Source: Embleya scabrispora DSM 41855 (lineage in GTDB: Bacteria; Actinomycetota; Actinomycetes; Streptomycetales; Streptomycetaceae). From it: a DNA stretch of 64,000 bases. The notes below the pieces were generated by a model. The model was not told the DNA's origin, ran no database searches, and saw nothing but the letters and a program-made list of their open reading frames with translations. Both the position numbers and the translations under genes were made by a program. The stretch spans positions 79,634 through 143,633 of the forward strand of contig NZ_KB889574.1 of NCBI RefSeq assembly GCF_000372745.1. Reading direction: 5' to 3'. Below are positions 41,077 to 49,809 of this stretch, one piece after another. How positions within the stretch are numbered: the first letter of the stretch is position 1; the number at the start of each line of letters is the position of its first letter.

Positions 41077-42801
41077 ATGACCACCTCCTCCTCGTCCCTG
41101 CCCTCGTCGGCCTCGCCGTCGGCTTCATCGGCTTCATCGGCTTCGTTCTCGGCAGGGTCCGTTGCGGCCGGTTCCTCCGGGACGCCGGCGGCGGTGTGTG
41201 TGGTGCCCCGGCCGGCTCGGGTCACGGCGGGCGCGGCTGCGGGGGCATTCGTGTTGACGGCGGCCACGGGTCTGACCCATGCGCCGGAGTTGGCCGCCGA
41301 GGCCGCGTGGTTGCGCGGTGCGCTGGGCCCGGCGACCGGGTGCCTCCTGGCCCCCGGTCCGGGCATCGCGCTGCTGCTCGACCCCGACACGCTGCCGGCC
41401 GAGGGGTACCGGTTGGAGGTCACCGCCTCGACGGTCGAGTTGCGCGGCGGCTCGGCGGCCGGGGTGTTCGCGGGCCTGCAGACGCTGCGCCAGTTGTTGC
41501 CGGCGGACGCGTTCCGGCGCGCGCGGGTGAGCGTGGGCGAGTGGTCGCTGCCGGTGTGCGTGATCGAGGACGAGCCGGCCTTCGGCTGGCGCGGGGTGAT
41601 GCTGGACGTGGCCCGGCACTTCCTGCCCAAGCAGGACGTGCTGCGCTTCGTGGACCTGATGGCGGTGCACCGGTTGAACGTGCTGCACCTGCATCTGACC
41701 GACGACCAGGGCTGGCGGATCGAGGTGCCGGAATGGCCCCGGCTGACCTCGGTGGGCGCGTGGCGCACGGGCAGCATGCGTGGGTCGCGGCAGCACGAGA
41801 CGTTCGACGAGCGGCCGCACGGTGGCTACTACACGGGCGACGACCTGCGCGAGATCGTCGCGTACGCGGCCGATCGGCACATCACCGTGGTGCCCGAGAT
41901 CGACCTGCCGGCGCATGTACAGGCGGCGGTGGCGGCCTACCCGTCCCTCGGCGCGGTGCCGGTGGAGGGGGTGCGCACCCGGTGGGGCGGGTTGTCCGAC
42001 GGGGTGCTCGCGCCGACCGAGGAGGCGCTGGGCTTCTGCCGCGACGTGCTGGCCGAAGTGTGCGCGATCTTCCCGTCCCGGTATGTGTGCGTGGGCGGCG
42101 ACGAGGTGCCGACCGGGCCGTGGGAGCGGATGGGGCATCCCGACCCGGGCTCGCTCGGCGGCTGGTTCGTGGCCGAGTTGGCCGCGATGCTGGCCGCGCA
42201 CGGGCGGTTGCTGTTCGGCTGGGACGAGGTGCTGGCAGGCGGCGCGGCGGTGCCCTCGGACGCGCTGATCGGCGGGTGGCGCGCCGAACACGGCACGATC
42301 GCGGCGGCCCGGGCCGGATTCGACGTGGTGGCGTGTCCGGACACCTCGGTGTACCTCGACTACCGCCAGGGCGAGGGCGCGGACGAGCCGATTCCGGTCG
42401 GACCGCTGCTGACGTTGGCGGACGTGTACGCGTTCCGGCCGGTGCCGTCGGCGTTGTCCGCCGCGGAGGGCGCGCGAGTACTGGGCGGGCAGGCGCAGAT
42501 CTGGACCGAGCACATGGACTCGGTCCGGCGCGTCGATTACATGGCCTTCCCGAGGTTGTGCGCGTTCGCCGAGGCGGTGTGGTCCGGGCCGGGCGACTTC
42601 GCCGACTTCACGACACGGTTGACGTCGGGACATCTGGCCCGGCTGGACGCACTGGGCGTGGAGTACCGGCCGCTGGACGGCCCACATCCATGGCAAACCC
42701 GCCCGGACGCCCTCGGGTGGCCGCGGGAACGCGCGGACCGCGAGGCGGAGTTGCTGGAGCTGACGCGGGACATCCGGGGCGGGGTGGACGGCGAGGGGTG
42801 A
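41077..42801 (+). CDS. GH20 beta-N-acetylhexosaminidase
   Basis: The 574-residue enzyme removes terminal GlcNAc from oligosaccharides. An N-terminal Ser/Ala-rich stretch of ~35 residues is not a signal peptide, so it should act in the cytoplasm on imported sugars. A GH20 beta/alpha N-domain follows, then the catalytic barrel: GWRGVMLDVARHFLP, LHLHLTDDQGWRIE, and the catalytic Asp342-Glu343 in VCVGGDEVP. WTEHMDSVRRVDYMAFPRL is the usual C-terminal part. It starts 7 bp after the second permease, so it belongs to the same operon. Confidence 0.93.
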   Translation: MTTSSSSLPSSASPSASSASSASFSAGSVAAGSSGTPAAVCVVPRPARVTAGAAAGAFVLTAATGLTHAPELAAEAAWLRGALGPATGCLLAPGPGIALLLDPDTLPAEGYRLEVTASTVELRGGSAAGVFAGLQTLRQLLPADAFRRARVSVGEWSLPVCVIEDEPAFGWRGVMLDVARHFLPKQDVLRFVDLMAVHRLNVLHLHLTDDQGWRIEVPEWPRLTSVGAWRTGSMRGSRQHETFDERPHGGYYTGDDLREIVAYAADRHITVVPEIDLPAHVQAAVAAYPSLGAVPVEGVRTRWGGLSDGVLAPTEEALGFCRDVLAEVCAIFPSRYVCVGGDEVPTGPWERMGHPDPGSLGGWFVAELAAMLAAHGRLLFGWDEVLAGGAAVPSDALIGGWRAEHGTIAAARAGFDVVACPDTSVYLDYRQGEGADEPIPVGPLLTLADVYAFRPVPSALSAAEGARVLGGQAQIWTEHMDSVRRVDYMAFPRLCAFAEAVWSGPGDFADFTTRLTSGHLARLDALGVEYRPLDGPHPWQTRPDALGWPRERADREAELLELTRDIRGGVDGEG

Positions 42802-42869
42802 TGGGGGCTGGGGGCTGGGGCAGAGGACGTCGCGGGCGGCCTGTCGTATGCGGTCCGGTTCGAAGACAT

Positions 42870-42884
42870 CTGACGCTATGTCAG
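42870..42884. promoter_or_regulatory. Inverted repeat before SnoaL-like gene
   Basis: CTGAC-GCTAT-GTCAG is a 15-bp palindrome with 5-bp perfect arms and AT-containing centre. It lies 95 bp upstream of the SnoaL-like gene. It could bind a TetR-type dimer, but no regulator gene is next to it. Confidence 0.35.
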
Positions 42885-42979
42885 TTACCGTCGGCCGGTC
42901 CTGCTTTGCTTGCTCCGCGGTCGCCGCCTGCCGGCCTTGCCGCAGGGACGATCCGTCGAGAGGTCGGGAGGCCGCCGTC

Positions 42980-43423
42980 ATGCCGTCCGGTTACCACGTG
43001 ATTCCGAATCTGATCGGGCTGTACGCCGAGCGCATCGACGCCGGCGACTACGCGGGCGTGGGCGAGTTGTTCGCGCACGCGGTGATCACCGCCGAGGGCC
43101 AGGACCTGGAGGTGGCCGGTGCGGCGGGGGCGCGCGCGATGTTCGAGGCGTGGACACGCCGCTACCCCGACAACGGCACACCGCACACCCGGCACGTCAC
43201 CACGAACCTGGTCCTGGACGTGGACGACGAGGTGGGCACCGGCACGTGCCGCAGCTACGTGACGGTCTTCCAAGCCCTGCCCGACTTCCCCCTCCAACCG
43301 ATCTTCACCGGCCGCTACCACGACACCTTCGAACGCGCCGACGGAACATGGCGGTTCACCCGGCGCCACATGATCACCGACTACGTCGGAGACCTGACCC
43401 ACCACCTGAACCGATCGCTGTAG
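42980..43423 (+). CDS. SnoaL/NTF2-like small protein
   Basis: The 147-residue protein has an NTF2-like cone fold pattern: LIGLYAERIDAGDYAGVGELF, then a beta-sheet part RHVTTNLVLDVDD and GRYHDTFERADGTWRFTRRHM. Members include SnoaL-like cyclases, ketosteroid isomerases and unknown small enzymes. ATG at 42980 has GGGAGG 8 nt upstream; the upstream in-frame extension is cysteine-rich and unlikely. It appears monocistronic and converges with the Nudix gene. Confidence 0.8.
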   Translation: MPSGYHVIPNLIGLYAERIDAGDYAGVGELFAHAVITAEGQDLEVAGAAGARAMFEAWTRRYPDNGTPHTRHVTTNLVLDVDDEVGTGTCRSYVTVFQALPDFPLQPIFTGRYHDTFERADGTWRFTRRHMITDYVGDLTHHLNRSL

Positions 43424-43549
43424 GGACAACAGTCCGAACGTCCCCCCGACGACCGACCACGGCGCTCCGGCCCACAGCGCGGCCATGGCGGACGCGGCGA
43501 GCGCGACCGCTGCCGGGTGGACCGGGCGGCCGCCGAGTGGGGCCGGGCC

Positions 43550-44572
43550 CTACTCGTAAGTGATGCCCTCCGGGGGGACGTCGACTCGGCTGTCGTCGTC
43601 CAGGATCGGGACGCCGAGGCGTTCGTGGGCAATGCGCTGGGCGGCCAGCGCCTGGGGCAGGCGCGCGTCGTAGCCGTCGCCGAGGAGCGCGGCGGCGCGG
43701 CGCGGGGTGACCAGCGCGCGGCTCCACGACCAGCCCGTCGCCGGGTCGGGGGCGAGCGGGCCGAGTGCGGTGATCCGGGCGGCGCTGCGGGATCTGACGT
43801 CGCTGCCGTCCGGGTCGGACAGATAGCCCACGTGGGTGATCTTCCCGAGCACCGCGTTGGCCTCCTCGGCGACCTCGCGCGTGAGCGTCGCCAACGCGTC
43901 CGCGTCCTCGGGTTCCGCGCCGCCGCCGGGCAGCGCGTACCCGCCGTCCGGGTCACCGACCAACAGGACCCGACCCTCGGGATCGAACAGCCACCCCGCC
44001 GCCCGGCCGACGGGTATGCCGTCCGGGATCGGCTCGTCCTCGTGCCACACCCGCTTCTTCGCCGGCCGGTACTCGCGCCCGTCGACCACATACAGGCAGG
44101 CCCCCGACGCGTACGCCTCCAACGCCGCCGAGACCCGCCGCCGCGTCGGAGCCGGGAAGCGCGGCAGTGCCTGGTCGGGGGTGAGCACGTACACCGCGTC
44201 CAGTTCGGCATCGGCCGGAGCCAGCACCGCGACCTGCTCGTCGGTCAGCGTCGGCCCGTCGAAGAGGAAGTCCAAGACGACCCGCCCGTACGTCCCCGCC
44301 GCAGTCACACACACCGCGAGCAACCGGCCGACGGTGATGTCCAGGCCCAGTTCCTCGCGCACCTCGCGTCCGGCGGCCTCGTGCGGGGTCTCCCCCGGCT
44401 CGGCCGTCCCGCCGGGAAGCTCCAGGCCGGGCTTGTAGTTGGGCTCCACCACCACGAGCCCGCCGTGCCGATCACGCAGCAGCACCCCGGCGCCCACCAG
44501 CACACCCGGCAGGGTCGCGCAGTAGTCGATCAGGTCCTGCGATACCGGTTCGTCATTGCCGTTGCCACTCAT
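43550..44572 (-). CDS. Protein with two Nudix domains
   Basis: The 340-residue protein has an intact Nudix box in the first half: GGTAEPGETPHEAAGREV then REELGLD, fitting Gx5Ex7REUxEExGU. The second half has GGGAEPEDADALATLTREV then AEEANA, which keeps REVxEE but replaces the first Glu and last Gly. The first domain may therefore hydrolyse a nucleoside-diphosphate compound while the second is weaker or regulatory. The ATG at 44570-44572 follows GGGGGAG. A longer in-frame reading upstream lacks support. Substrate unknown. Confidence 0.85.
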   Translation of the reverse strand: MSGNGNDEPVSQDLIDYCATLPGVLVGAGVLLRDRHGGLVVVEPNYKPGLELPGGTAEPGETPHEAAGREVREELGLDITVGRLLAVCVTAAGTYGRVVLDFLFDGPTLTDEQVAVLAPADAELDAVYVLTPDQALPRFPAPTRRRVSAALEAYASGACLYVVDGREYRPAKKRVWHEDEPIPDGIPVGRAAGWLFDPEGRVLLVGDPDGGYALPGGGAEPEDADALATLTREVAEEANAVLGKITHVGYLSDPDGSDVRSRSAARITALGPLAPDPATGWSWSRALVTPRRAAALLGDGYDARLPQALAAQRIAHERLGVPILDDDSRVDVPPEGITYE

Positions 44573-45020
44573 CCGCTCCCCCGTCGCGTCCGCCCGTTGT
44601 TCCGCCCCATCCTGGCCGATCGATCGCACGAACCGGATAGGCGGGACGACGAATCGCAACCTTTGGGACTCCGAGACGGCCGCCACCGAACGCTCGATGG
44701 CCCAGGGCGCCCGGCACGAGATCGACACCATCGCGACCCAGGCCGTCGACGGGCCCACCACCCCACCGCGCGAGCTCCCGGCCCAGTTCTGATCCACCCC
44801 ACCGGGCCGACGCGGCCGCCATACCGAGCCCGCGTCGAAGTGTCGTCGATCGCGCCGAGGATGCCACCCGAAAATGCGGGACGCGCGGTTCGGCGCGCCT
44901 GCACTATTAGCTGAATGAGCATGAATTATAACTGTAAGTAACTTTGTTACCTCCCGACGCCTGTTCGCGTCGCGCGGGACGTACCCGCTGGATCAGCACG
45001 GATTGACTAGGAGACCGCGC
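44573..45020. other. 448-bp spacer with AT-rich control region
   Basis: Most of this spacer has no supported gene. Its right end (about 44904-44950) is sharply AT-rich compared with its surroundings and contains TATAAC (44927-44932), a good -10-like element for the downstream diiron oxygenase gene. A 17-bp inverted repeat follows at once. A 78-residue open frame at 44556-44792 on the plus strand has no recognisable content. Confidence 0.5.
44936..44952. promoter_or_regulatory. Inverted repeat, probable operator of oxygenase gene
   Basis: AAGTAAC-TTT-GTTACCT has arms matching at six of seven positions. It begins 4 nt beyond the -10-like TATAAC and 69 bp before the start codon, which is where a repressor would block transcription. 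Confidence 0.45.
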
Positions 45021-45956
45021 ATGCCAGTCAAGGACGACACCAAGGACCGTGAGCGCACCGCGGAGCGCCTGCTGACGGCGTCCACGAAGAACTGGTTCGA
45101 CCCGCTGACCGAGATCGACTGGGAAGCGCCACTGCTCCCCGACGCGTTCTTCATCGACGAGGAGCGGTGCACGCTGTACGGCACTCCCATGTGGGACCGG
45201 CTCGGCCCGCAGCAGCGGATCGACCTGTCCCGCCACGAGGTGGCGTGCACGGCGAGTGTCGGTATTTGGGTCGAGGTGATCCTGATGCAACTGCTCGTCA
45301 GACACGTGTATGACCAGGACATGACAAGCCGTCATGTGCAGTACGCCTTCACGGAGATCGCCGACGAGTGTCGCCATTCCACGATGTTCGGGAGCATGAT
45401 CACGAAGTTCGAGTGCCCCAATTACGGTCCCGGTCGTCACGCGCACGCACTCGGCCGGTTCTTGAAGACGGTCGCCTCGGGCGTTCAGCCGTTCGCCGCC
45501 GCGCTCATCGCCGAGGAGATCCTCGACGCCATGCAGCGCGAGATGATGCGCAACGAGACCCTCCAGCCGTTGGTTCGCGACGTCGCGCGCATCCACGTGA
45601 TCGAGGAGGCGCGGCACGTCCGTTACGCCCGCGAGGAGGTCGCGCGCCGCATGCCGAACCTGAATCGGGCGCAGAGGGCCATGTGTCGGCTGCTCATCGC
45701 GCGGGTGGCGCATGTGACCGCGCGCAACCTGATCCACCCGGGCGTCTACGCGGCGGTGGGCCTGGATCCCCGGGCCGCCGCCCGCGAGGCCTGGACGAAC
45801 CCGCACCGGAGTCGGGCGTTGCAAGACTGGGGGCGGCGCCTGGTGGGGTTCTACGAGGAGAACGGGCTCATGGGCGGTCCCGGGCTGGCGCTGTGGCGGC
45901 GTTCCGGACTGGTGGCGCCCGACTATCGGCCGGGGAAGTCGACGAACGGAGGCTGA
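45021..45956 (+). CDS. AurF-like diiron oxygenase
   Basis: The 311-residue helical protein has the ligands of the AurF p-aminobenzoate N-oxygenase family: ExxRH in TEIADECRHSTMFG, Glu in ALIAEEILDAMQ, and HxxxExxH in HVIEEARHVRYAREEV. These bind two irons in a carboxylate-histidine site that activates oxygen, usually for N-oxidation of an aryl amine. ATG at 45021 follows TAGGAGA at 7 nt. It is alone, with no biosynthetic neighbours, and is preceded by an AT-rich promoter with a palindrome. Substrate unknown. Confidence 0.85.
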   Translation: MPVKDDTKDRERTAERLLTASTKNWFDPLTEIDWEAPLLPDAFFIDEERCTLYGTPMWDRLGPQQRIDLSRHEVACTASVGIWVEVILMQLLVRHVYDQDMTSRHVQYAFTEIADECRHSTMFGSMITKFECPNYGPGRHAHALGRFLKTVASGVQPFAAALIAEEILDAMQREMMRNETLQPLVRDVARIHVIEEARHVRYAREEVARRMPNLNRAQRAMCRLLIARVAHVTARNLIHPGVYAAVGLDPRAAAREAWTNPHRSRALQDWGRRLVGFYEENGLMGGPGLALWRRSGLVAPDYRPGKSTNGG

Positions 45957-46058
45957 TCATCGCACGAGGTATCCCACGTTCCTGAGCGACTGATCCACAC
46001 CCGCAACACGCCGAGACACGCCGTACTTTTCGAGCATCGGCCCCGTTTGCTCGAACGA

Positions 46059-46099
46059 CGAAGGCCCCTGTCTGCGTTTCCGCAGATCAGGGGCCTTCG
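46059..46099. terminator. Bidirectional terminator, oxygenase gene and tRNA-Tyr
   Basis: CGAAGGCCCCTG pairs with CAGGGGCCTTCG, with an inner CTGCG/CGCAG helix and small loop. The hairpin is 103 nt past the oxygenase stop and 9 nt beyond the tRNA-Tyr 3' end on the other strand, so it can serve both. Confidence 0.75.
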
Positions 46100-46107
46100 T
46101 CTCGGTG

Positions 46108-46190
46108 TGGCGGGTGTTGGGTTCGAACCAACGTAGGCATACACCGGCAGATTTACAGTCTGCTCCCTTTGGCCGCTCGGGCAACCCGCC
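46108..46190 (-). tRNA. tRNA-Tyr (GTA)
   Basis: The minus strand forms an 83-nt class II tRNA with a long variable arm: acceptor GGCGGGT/ACCCGCC, anticodon loop CTGTAAA with GTA, T-arm GGTTCGAAC. CCA is not encoded. In S. coelicolor this locus is the integration site of the SLP1 element; no integrase or duplicated tRNA 3' end is seen beside it here. Confidence 0.95.
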
Positions 46191-46364
46191 GTGTGCGCCT
46201 TGCGGCGCGACGGGACAACAATAGCGGACCACCCGGGGTGCTTCGCCACTCGGTATCGGATCGGGTGGGTGGTATGCGGTCGGAGTCGGGGTCGTGGGGG
46301 ACGCTCTAGGCTGGAGGGGTTGCCTTCCCTCCCACTCAGTTCCCACAGAAAGCGATTCCGAGCC

Positions 46365-46853
46365 TTGGCTGACTCCTCTTTCGACATCGTGTCCAAGGTC
46401 GACCGTCAGGAGGTCGACAACGCGCTGAACCAGACCTCGAAGGAGATCGCGCAGCGGTTCGACTTCAAGAACGTCGGCGCGCACATCGGCTGGACCGGCG
46501 AGCAGATCGAGATGCGCGCCAACTCCGAGGAGCGTGTGAACGCGATCCTCGACGTGTTCCAGGGCAAGCTGATCAAGCGCAGCATCTCGCTCAAGTCGCT
46601 CGACGCCGGTGAGCCGAAGGCGTCCGGCAAGGAGTACAAGATCTTCGCGTCGATCCAGGAGGGCATCTCCCAGGAGAACGCGAAGAAGGTCTCCAAGATC
46701 ATCCGCGACGAGGGGCCCAAGGGCGTCAAGGCGCAGATCCAGGGTGAGGAGCTGCGGGTCTCGTCCAAGAACCGGGACGACCTCCAGGAGGTCATCGCGC
46801 TGCTCAAGGGCAAGGACCTGGACTTCGCGCTCCAGTTCGTGAACTACCGCTGA
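46365..46853 (+). CDS. YajQ-family nucleotide-binding protein
   Basis: The 162-residue protein reads [20 protein letters not shown], then [12 protein letters not shown], and ends [16 protein letters not shown], all typical of YajQ. Some YajQ proteins bind cyclic di-GMP and affect gene expression. The start is TTG at 46365, chosen because this gives the family N-terminus; the ribosome binding site is weak. It stands next to tRNA-Tyr as in S. coelicolor and ends at a strong hairpin. Confidence 0.93.
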   Translation: MADSSFDIVSKVDRQEVDNALNQTSKEIAQRFDFKNVGAHIGWTGEQIEMRANSEERVNAILDVFQGKLIKRSISLKSLDAGEPKASGKEYKIFASIQEGISQENAKKVSKIIRDEGPKGVKAQIQGEELRVSSKNRDDLQEVIALLKGKDLDFALQFVNYR

Positions 46854-46932
46854 TCGAGGCCGTCGGCCTGCGGTGACGCGCGGCGGCGCGGCGGCGCGGG
46901 ACGGTGGCGGCGGGCTCGGTGGTACCGGGTCG

Positions 46933-46990
46933 AGGGCACAGCGAGGACGGATCGCCGGCGACGGTGGGTCCAGGGTCCTCGCTGTGCCCT
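46933..46990. terminator. Long-stem terminator after YajQ gene
   Basis: AGGGCACAGCGAGGAC (46933-46948) and its exact complement (46975-46990) form a 16-bp stem around a 26-nt loop, followed by TTTGTG on the plus strand. It lies 79 nt past the YajQ stop and also 35 nt past the glycosyltransferase stop on the minus strand, so it may serve both genes. Confidence 0.75.
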
Positions 46991-47025
46991 TTGTGCGTGT
47001 CGCCCACCCCGCCCCATCCCCGCCG

Positions 47026-48006
47026 CTACTGCTGCACCCGCTCCACCAACGGCCCGCACGCGTCGATCGTCGGGGCCGCCGCGCCCGTCAGGACCGCCGA
47101 CAGGCGGGTGGGGACGTCCTCCTCCTCCAGGCGGCCGGTGAAGCCCGCGTGCAGGACGCGGAGGGCGTCCTCGTAGGCGAACGGGGCCAGGTGAGCACCC
47201 GTGGAGAGTTGTTCGCGGGCGATCGCGAACATGGTCAGGGCGTGCCGGCGGAAGCGGGCGACGCGGCCGGTGGGCGGTACGGGCCAGCGGGCGACGATCG
47301 TGCGGTAGGTGTCCTCGTACCGGTCCAGCGAGTCGAGTTGGGCCGCCGCGCCGCCGGACAGGCTCGAATCGGCGGCTTCCCGGTGGTAGACCACGCCCGG
47401 CTCGGACAGCCGGGCGAACGACCAGCCGCGGTCGTGCACCAGGCGCAGCCACAACGACCAGTCGACCAGCAGTGGCAGTTCGGGGTCGAAGCGGAACCAG
47501 GACGCGGGCGCGGTGTGCGCGGGATTGCGCGCGACCACGGCGGTGGTCGGCACGAAGTTGGCCACCGAGAGCATGTCCGGGTCGTAGGGGAAGTCGTAGT
47601 GGTACGGGCCGGCCGGCGTCTCGCCCGGCATCGCCCGGTCGCCGCTGAGGATGCAGTCCGCGTAGATCGCGTCCGAGCCGGTGCTCTCCAGCGCGGCCAA
47701 GGCCCGGTCGAGGTGGCCGGGCAGGTACATGTCGTCGTCGTCGAGGAAGGCGACGAAGCGCCCGGTGGCGATCTCCAGGCCCGCGTTGCGCGCCGCCGCC
47801 GGGCCGCGCGAGCGCGGGAAGGAGAGCAGCCGCACGGTCATCCCCCGGACGCCCAGCGGCAACACGCCCGCGACGTCCGCACCGCCGTCGTTGACCACGA
47901 CGACCTCGATGTCCCGCATGCCCTGGAGAACCACGCTGCGCAGGGCATCGGCCAACAGCGCCGTGCGGTCGCGGGTCGGAACGATGACACTGACCGTCGC
48001 CGCCAC
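47026..48006 (-). CDS. Family 2 glycosyltransferase
   Basis: The 326-residue GT-A protein starts MAATVSVIVPTRDRTALLADAL. It has the nucleotide-binding Asp in VVVNDGG, RGPAAARNAGLEIATG, and the metal-binding DxD in VAFLDDDDMYLPGH. LPLLVDWSLWLRLVHDRGW carries the likely catalytic base region. No transmembrane segment is visible. GTG at 48004-48006 has GGAGG 5 nt before. Donor and acceptor are not identifiable; the gene stands alone. Confidence 0.88.
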   Translation of the reverse strand: MAATVSVIVPTRDRTALLADALRSVVLQGMRDIEVVVVNDGGADVAGVLPLGVRGMTVRLLSFPRSRGPAAARNAGLEIATGRFVAFLDDDDMYLPGHLDRALAALESTGSDAIYADCILSGDRAMPGETPAGPYHYDFPYDPDMLSVANFVPTTAVVARNPAHTAPASWFRFDPELPLLVDWSLWLRLVHDRGWSFARLSEPGVVYHREAADSSLSGGAAAQLDSLDRYEDTYRTIVARWPVPPTGRVARFRRHALTMFAIAREQLSTGAHLAPFAYEDALRVLHAGFTGRLEEEDVPTRLSAVLTGAAAPTIDACGPLVERVQQ

Positions 48007-48218
48007 GGCAACCTCCGCGCTTCCCGGTGTGGGCTGTAGTGGATCTACCCGTGCCTACCGGGACATATCGACACACCGGGGGCGCGGCTACAGCGGTTGG
48101 CCCGGGTCTCCCCCGTACGAGATCACGCGATTGGCCTGTCCGGGCTCAGCGACCGCCCGACCGGCCGGCACCCGATCGGTGCGCACCCCGATCGGCGAGC
48201 ACCGGGCCGCTGGTCCGC

Positions 48219-48623
48219 TCAGACGCCCACGTGCATCGGGTCGTCGGTCGAGACGATCTCGCGGCCCAGCGGGGTGAGCGAGACCGGGATGAGCTTGAAG
48301 TTGGCCAGGCCCAGCGGGATGCCGATGACGGTGATGCACAGGATGATGCCGGTGACCAGGTGCGCGAGCGCCAGCCACCAGCCGAACAGCACGATCCACA
48401 GGATGTTGCCGAGCATCGATCCGGTACCCGCGTCGCGCCGCCACTCCACCCGGCGGCCGAACGGCCACAGGGCGTATGCCGCGATCCGCATGGACGCGAT
48501 GCCCAGCGGGATGGTCACGACGAGGAAGAACAGCAGAAAGCAGACGATGCCGGCGACGGCGTAGCCGATGGCCAGCCACAGGCCGGAGAACACGAGCCAA
48601 ATGATGTTCAGGACAGTTTTCAC
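48219..48623 (-). CDS. YccF-like inner membrane protein
   Basis: The 134-residue protein has four predicted membrane segments in two repeats: LNIIWLVFSGLWLAIGYAV with FLVVTIPLGIASM, and GNILWIVLFGWWLALAHLV with ITVIGIPLGLANF. The repeated IPLG(I/L)A motif marks the YccF family. GTG at 48621-48623 has a weak ribosome binding site. Function unknown. Confidence 0.85.
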   Translation of the reverse strand: MKTVLNIIWLVFSGLWLAIGYAVAGIVCFLLFFLVVTIPLGIASMRIAAYALWPFGRRVEWRRDAGTGSMLGNILWIVLFGWWLALAHLVTGIILCITVIGIPLGLANFKLIPVSLTPLGREIVSTDDPMHVGV

Positions 48624-48779
48624 GGAGCTGTTCTACCCCGCCCGGCGTCTCCTGACCTCCCCCGCAGGACTGACGGTCCCCCGAGCCGACGGCCCCGAGC
48701 CCGCCGCCAGCCGCCGAGTCCACTACCGGGTCTGCCACCGGTCCGCCACCGGGTCCCGCCCCGCCCCCATCGCTCTGCC

Positions 48780-49640
48780 TCAGTGCCCCGCCATCGCCTC
48801 GAGCCGGGCGATCCGGTCCGCCATCGGCGGGTGCGTCGAGAACAACTTGCTCATCCCGCCCGCGCCACGCCGGAACGGGTTGGCGATCATCAGCGAGCTG
48901 GTGGTCTGCAACTTCGGTTCCGGCGGCAGCGGCAGCGCCTGGGTGCCCGCGTCCAGCTTGCGCAGCGCGCTCGCCAACGCCATCGGGTCGCCGGTGAGCC
49001 GGGCCCCGGAGGCGTCCGCCTGGTATTCACGCGAACGACTGACCGCCAACTGGATGACACCGGCCGCCAGCGGGCCCAGGATCATGATCGCCAGCATGCC
49101 GAACAGGCCCGGACCCTCGTCGTCGTTGCTGCGCCCGAACGGGATCAACCACGCGAAGTTGACCAGGAACATGATCACGCTGGCCAGCGCGCCGGCCACC
49201 GACGAGATCAGGATGTCCCGGTTGTAGACGTGCGACAGCTCGTGTCCGAGCACCCCGCGCAGCTCGCGCGCGTCCAGGATGCGCAGGATGCCGGTCGTGC
49301 AGCAGACCGCCGCGTTGCGCGGATTGCGGCCGGTGGCGAACGCGTTGGGCGCCTCGGTGGGCGAGATGTACAGGCGCGGCATCGGCTGCCGGGCGTCGTT
49401 GGCGAGCTCGCGCACGATCCGGTACAGCTCGGGGTTCTCCGCCTCGCTGACCGGGCGCGCGCGCATCGAGCGCAGCGCGATCTTGTCGCTGTTGAAGTAG
49501 GCGTAGCCGTTCGTGGCCAGGGCCACGAACAGGGCGATGATCAACCCGGTCCGACCGAAGAAGCTGCCGACGACCAGGATGAGCGCCGACATGCCGCCGA
49601 GCAGTACGGCGGTCTTCAGTCCGTTGTGCTGGCCGTGCAC
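48780..49640 (-). CDS. htpX: Membrane zinc metalloprotease HtpX
   Basis: The 286-residue M48B protease is of normal length. It has two N-terminal membrane segments ([37 protein letters not shown]), the zinc-binding HELSH in [16 protein letters not shown], two further membrane spans and the third ligand in [10 protein letters not shown]. It degrades misfolded membrane proteins. GTG at 49638-49640 with AGAGGA upstream gives [13 protein letters not shown]. It lies beyond the distal end of the nuo operon, as in S. coelicolor. Confidence 0.95.
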   Translation of the reverse strand: MHGQHNGLKTAVLLGGMSALILVVGSFFGRTGLIIALFVALATNGYAYFNSDKIALRSMRARPVSEAENPELYRIVRELANDARQPMPRLYISPTEAPNAFATGRNPRNAAVCCTTGILRILDARELRGVLGHELSHVYNRDILISSVAGALASVIMFLVNFAWLIPFGRSNDDEGPGLFGMLAIMILGPLAAGVIQLAVSRSREYQADASGARLTGDPMALASALRKLDAGTQALPLPPEPKLQTTSSLMIANPFRRGAGGMSKLFSTHPPMADRIARLEAMAGH

Positions 49641-49809
49641 GGCAGAGTCCTCTCGCAAGCGTCCCAGGGGTGACAATGCGGGTCCCTGCGGAGTATCCGC
49701 CGGCTTGTCGCCCTCTGCCCGTTGTCTCTTCTTTCGCAACGGGACAACGCCTCGCAGAGTTCCCTCCCGGGGCGGGCATAACCCCCCGCCCCCGGGTCGG
49801 AACCGCAGG

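Noticed and set aside
43424..43549. Hydrophobic minus-strand frame (AVALAASAMAALWAGAPW) between the SnoaL-like and Nudix genes
   Set aside because: Looks like a membrane-protein remnant, but it is short, lacks a start signal, and Ala/Val/Leu frames arise by chance in such GC-rich DNA.
44556..44792. 78-codon plus-strand frame upstream of the oxygenase gene
   Set aside because: No ribosome binding site, overlaps the Nudix gene start and matches no family known to me.
46108..46190. tRNA-Tyr as an occupied integration site
   Set aside because: No integrase, excisionase or duplicated tRNA 3' end was found on either side.
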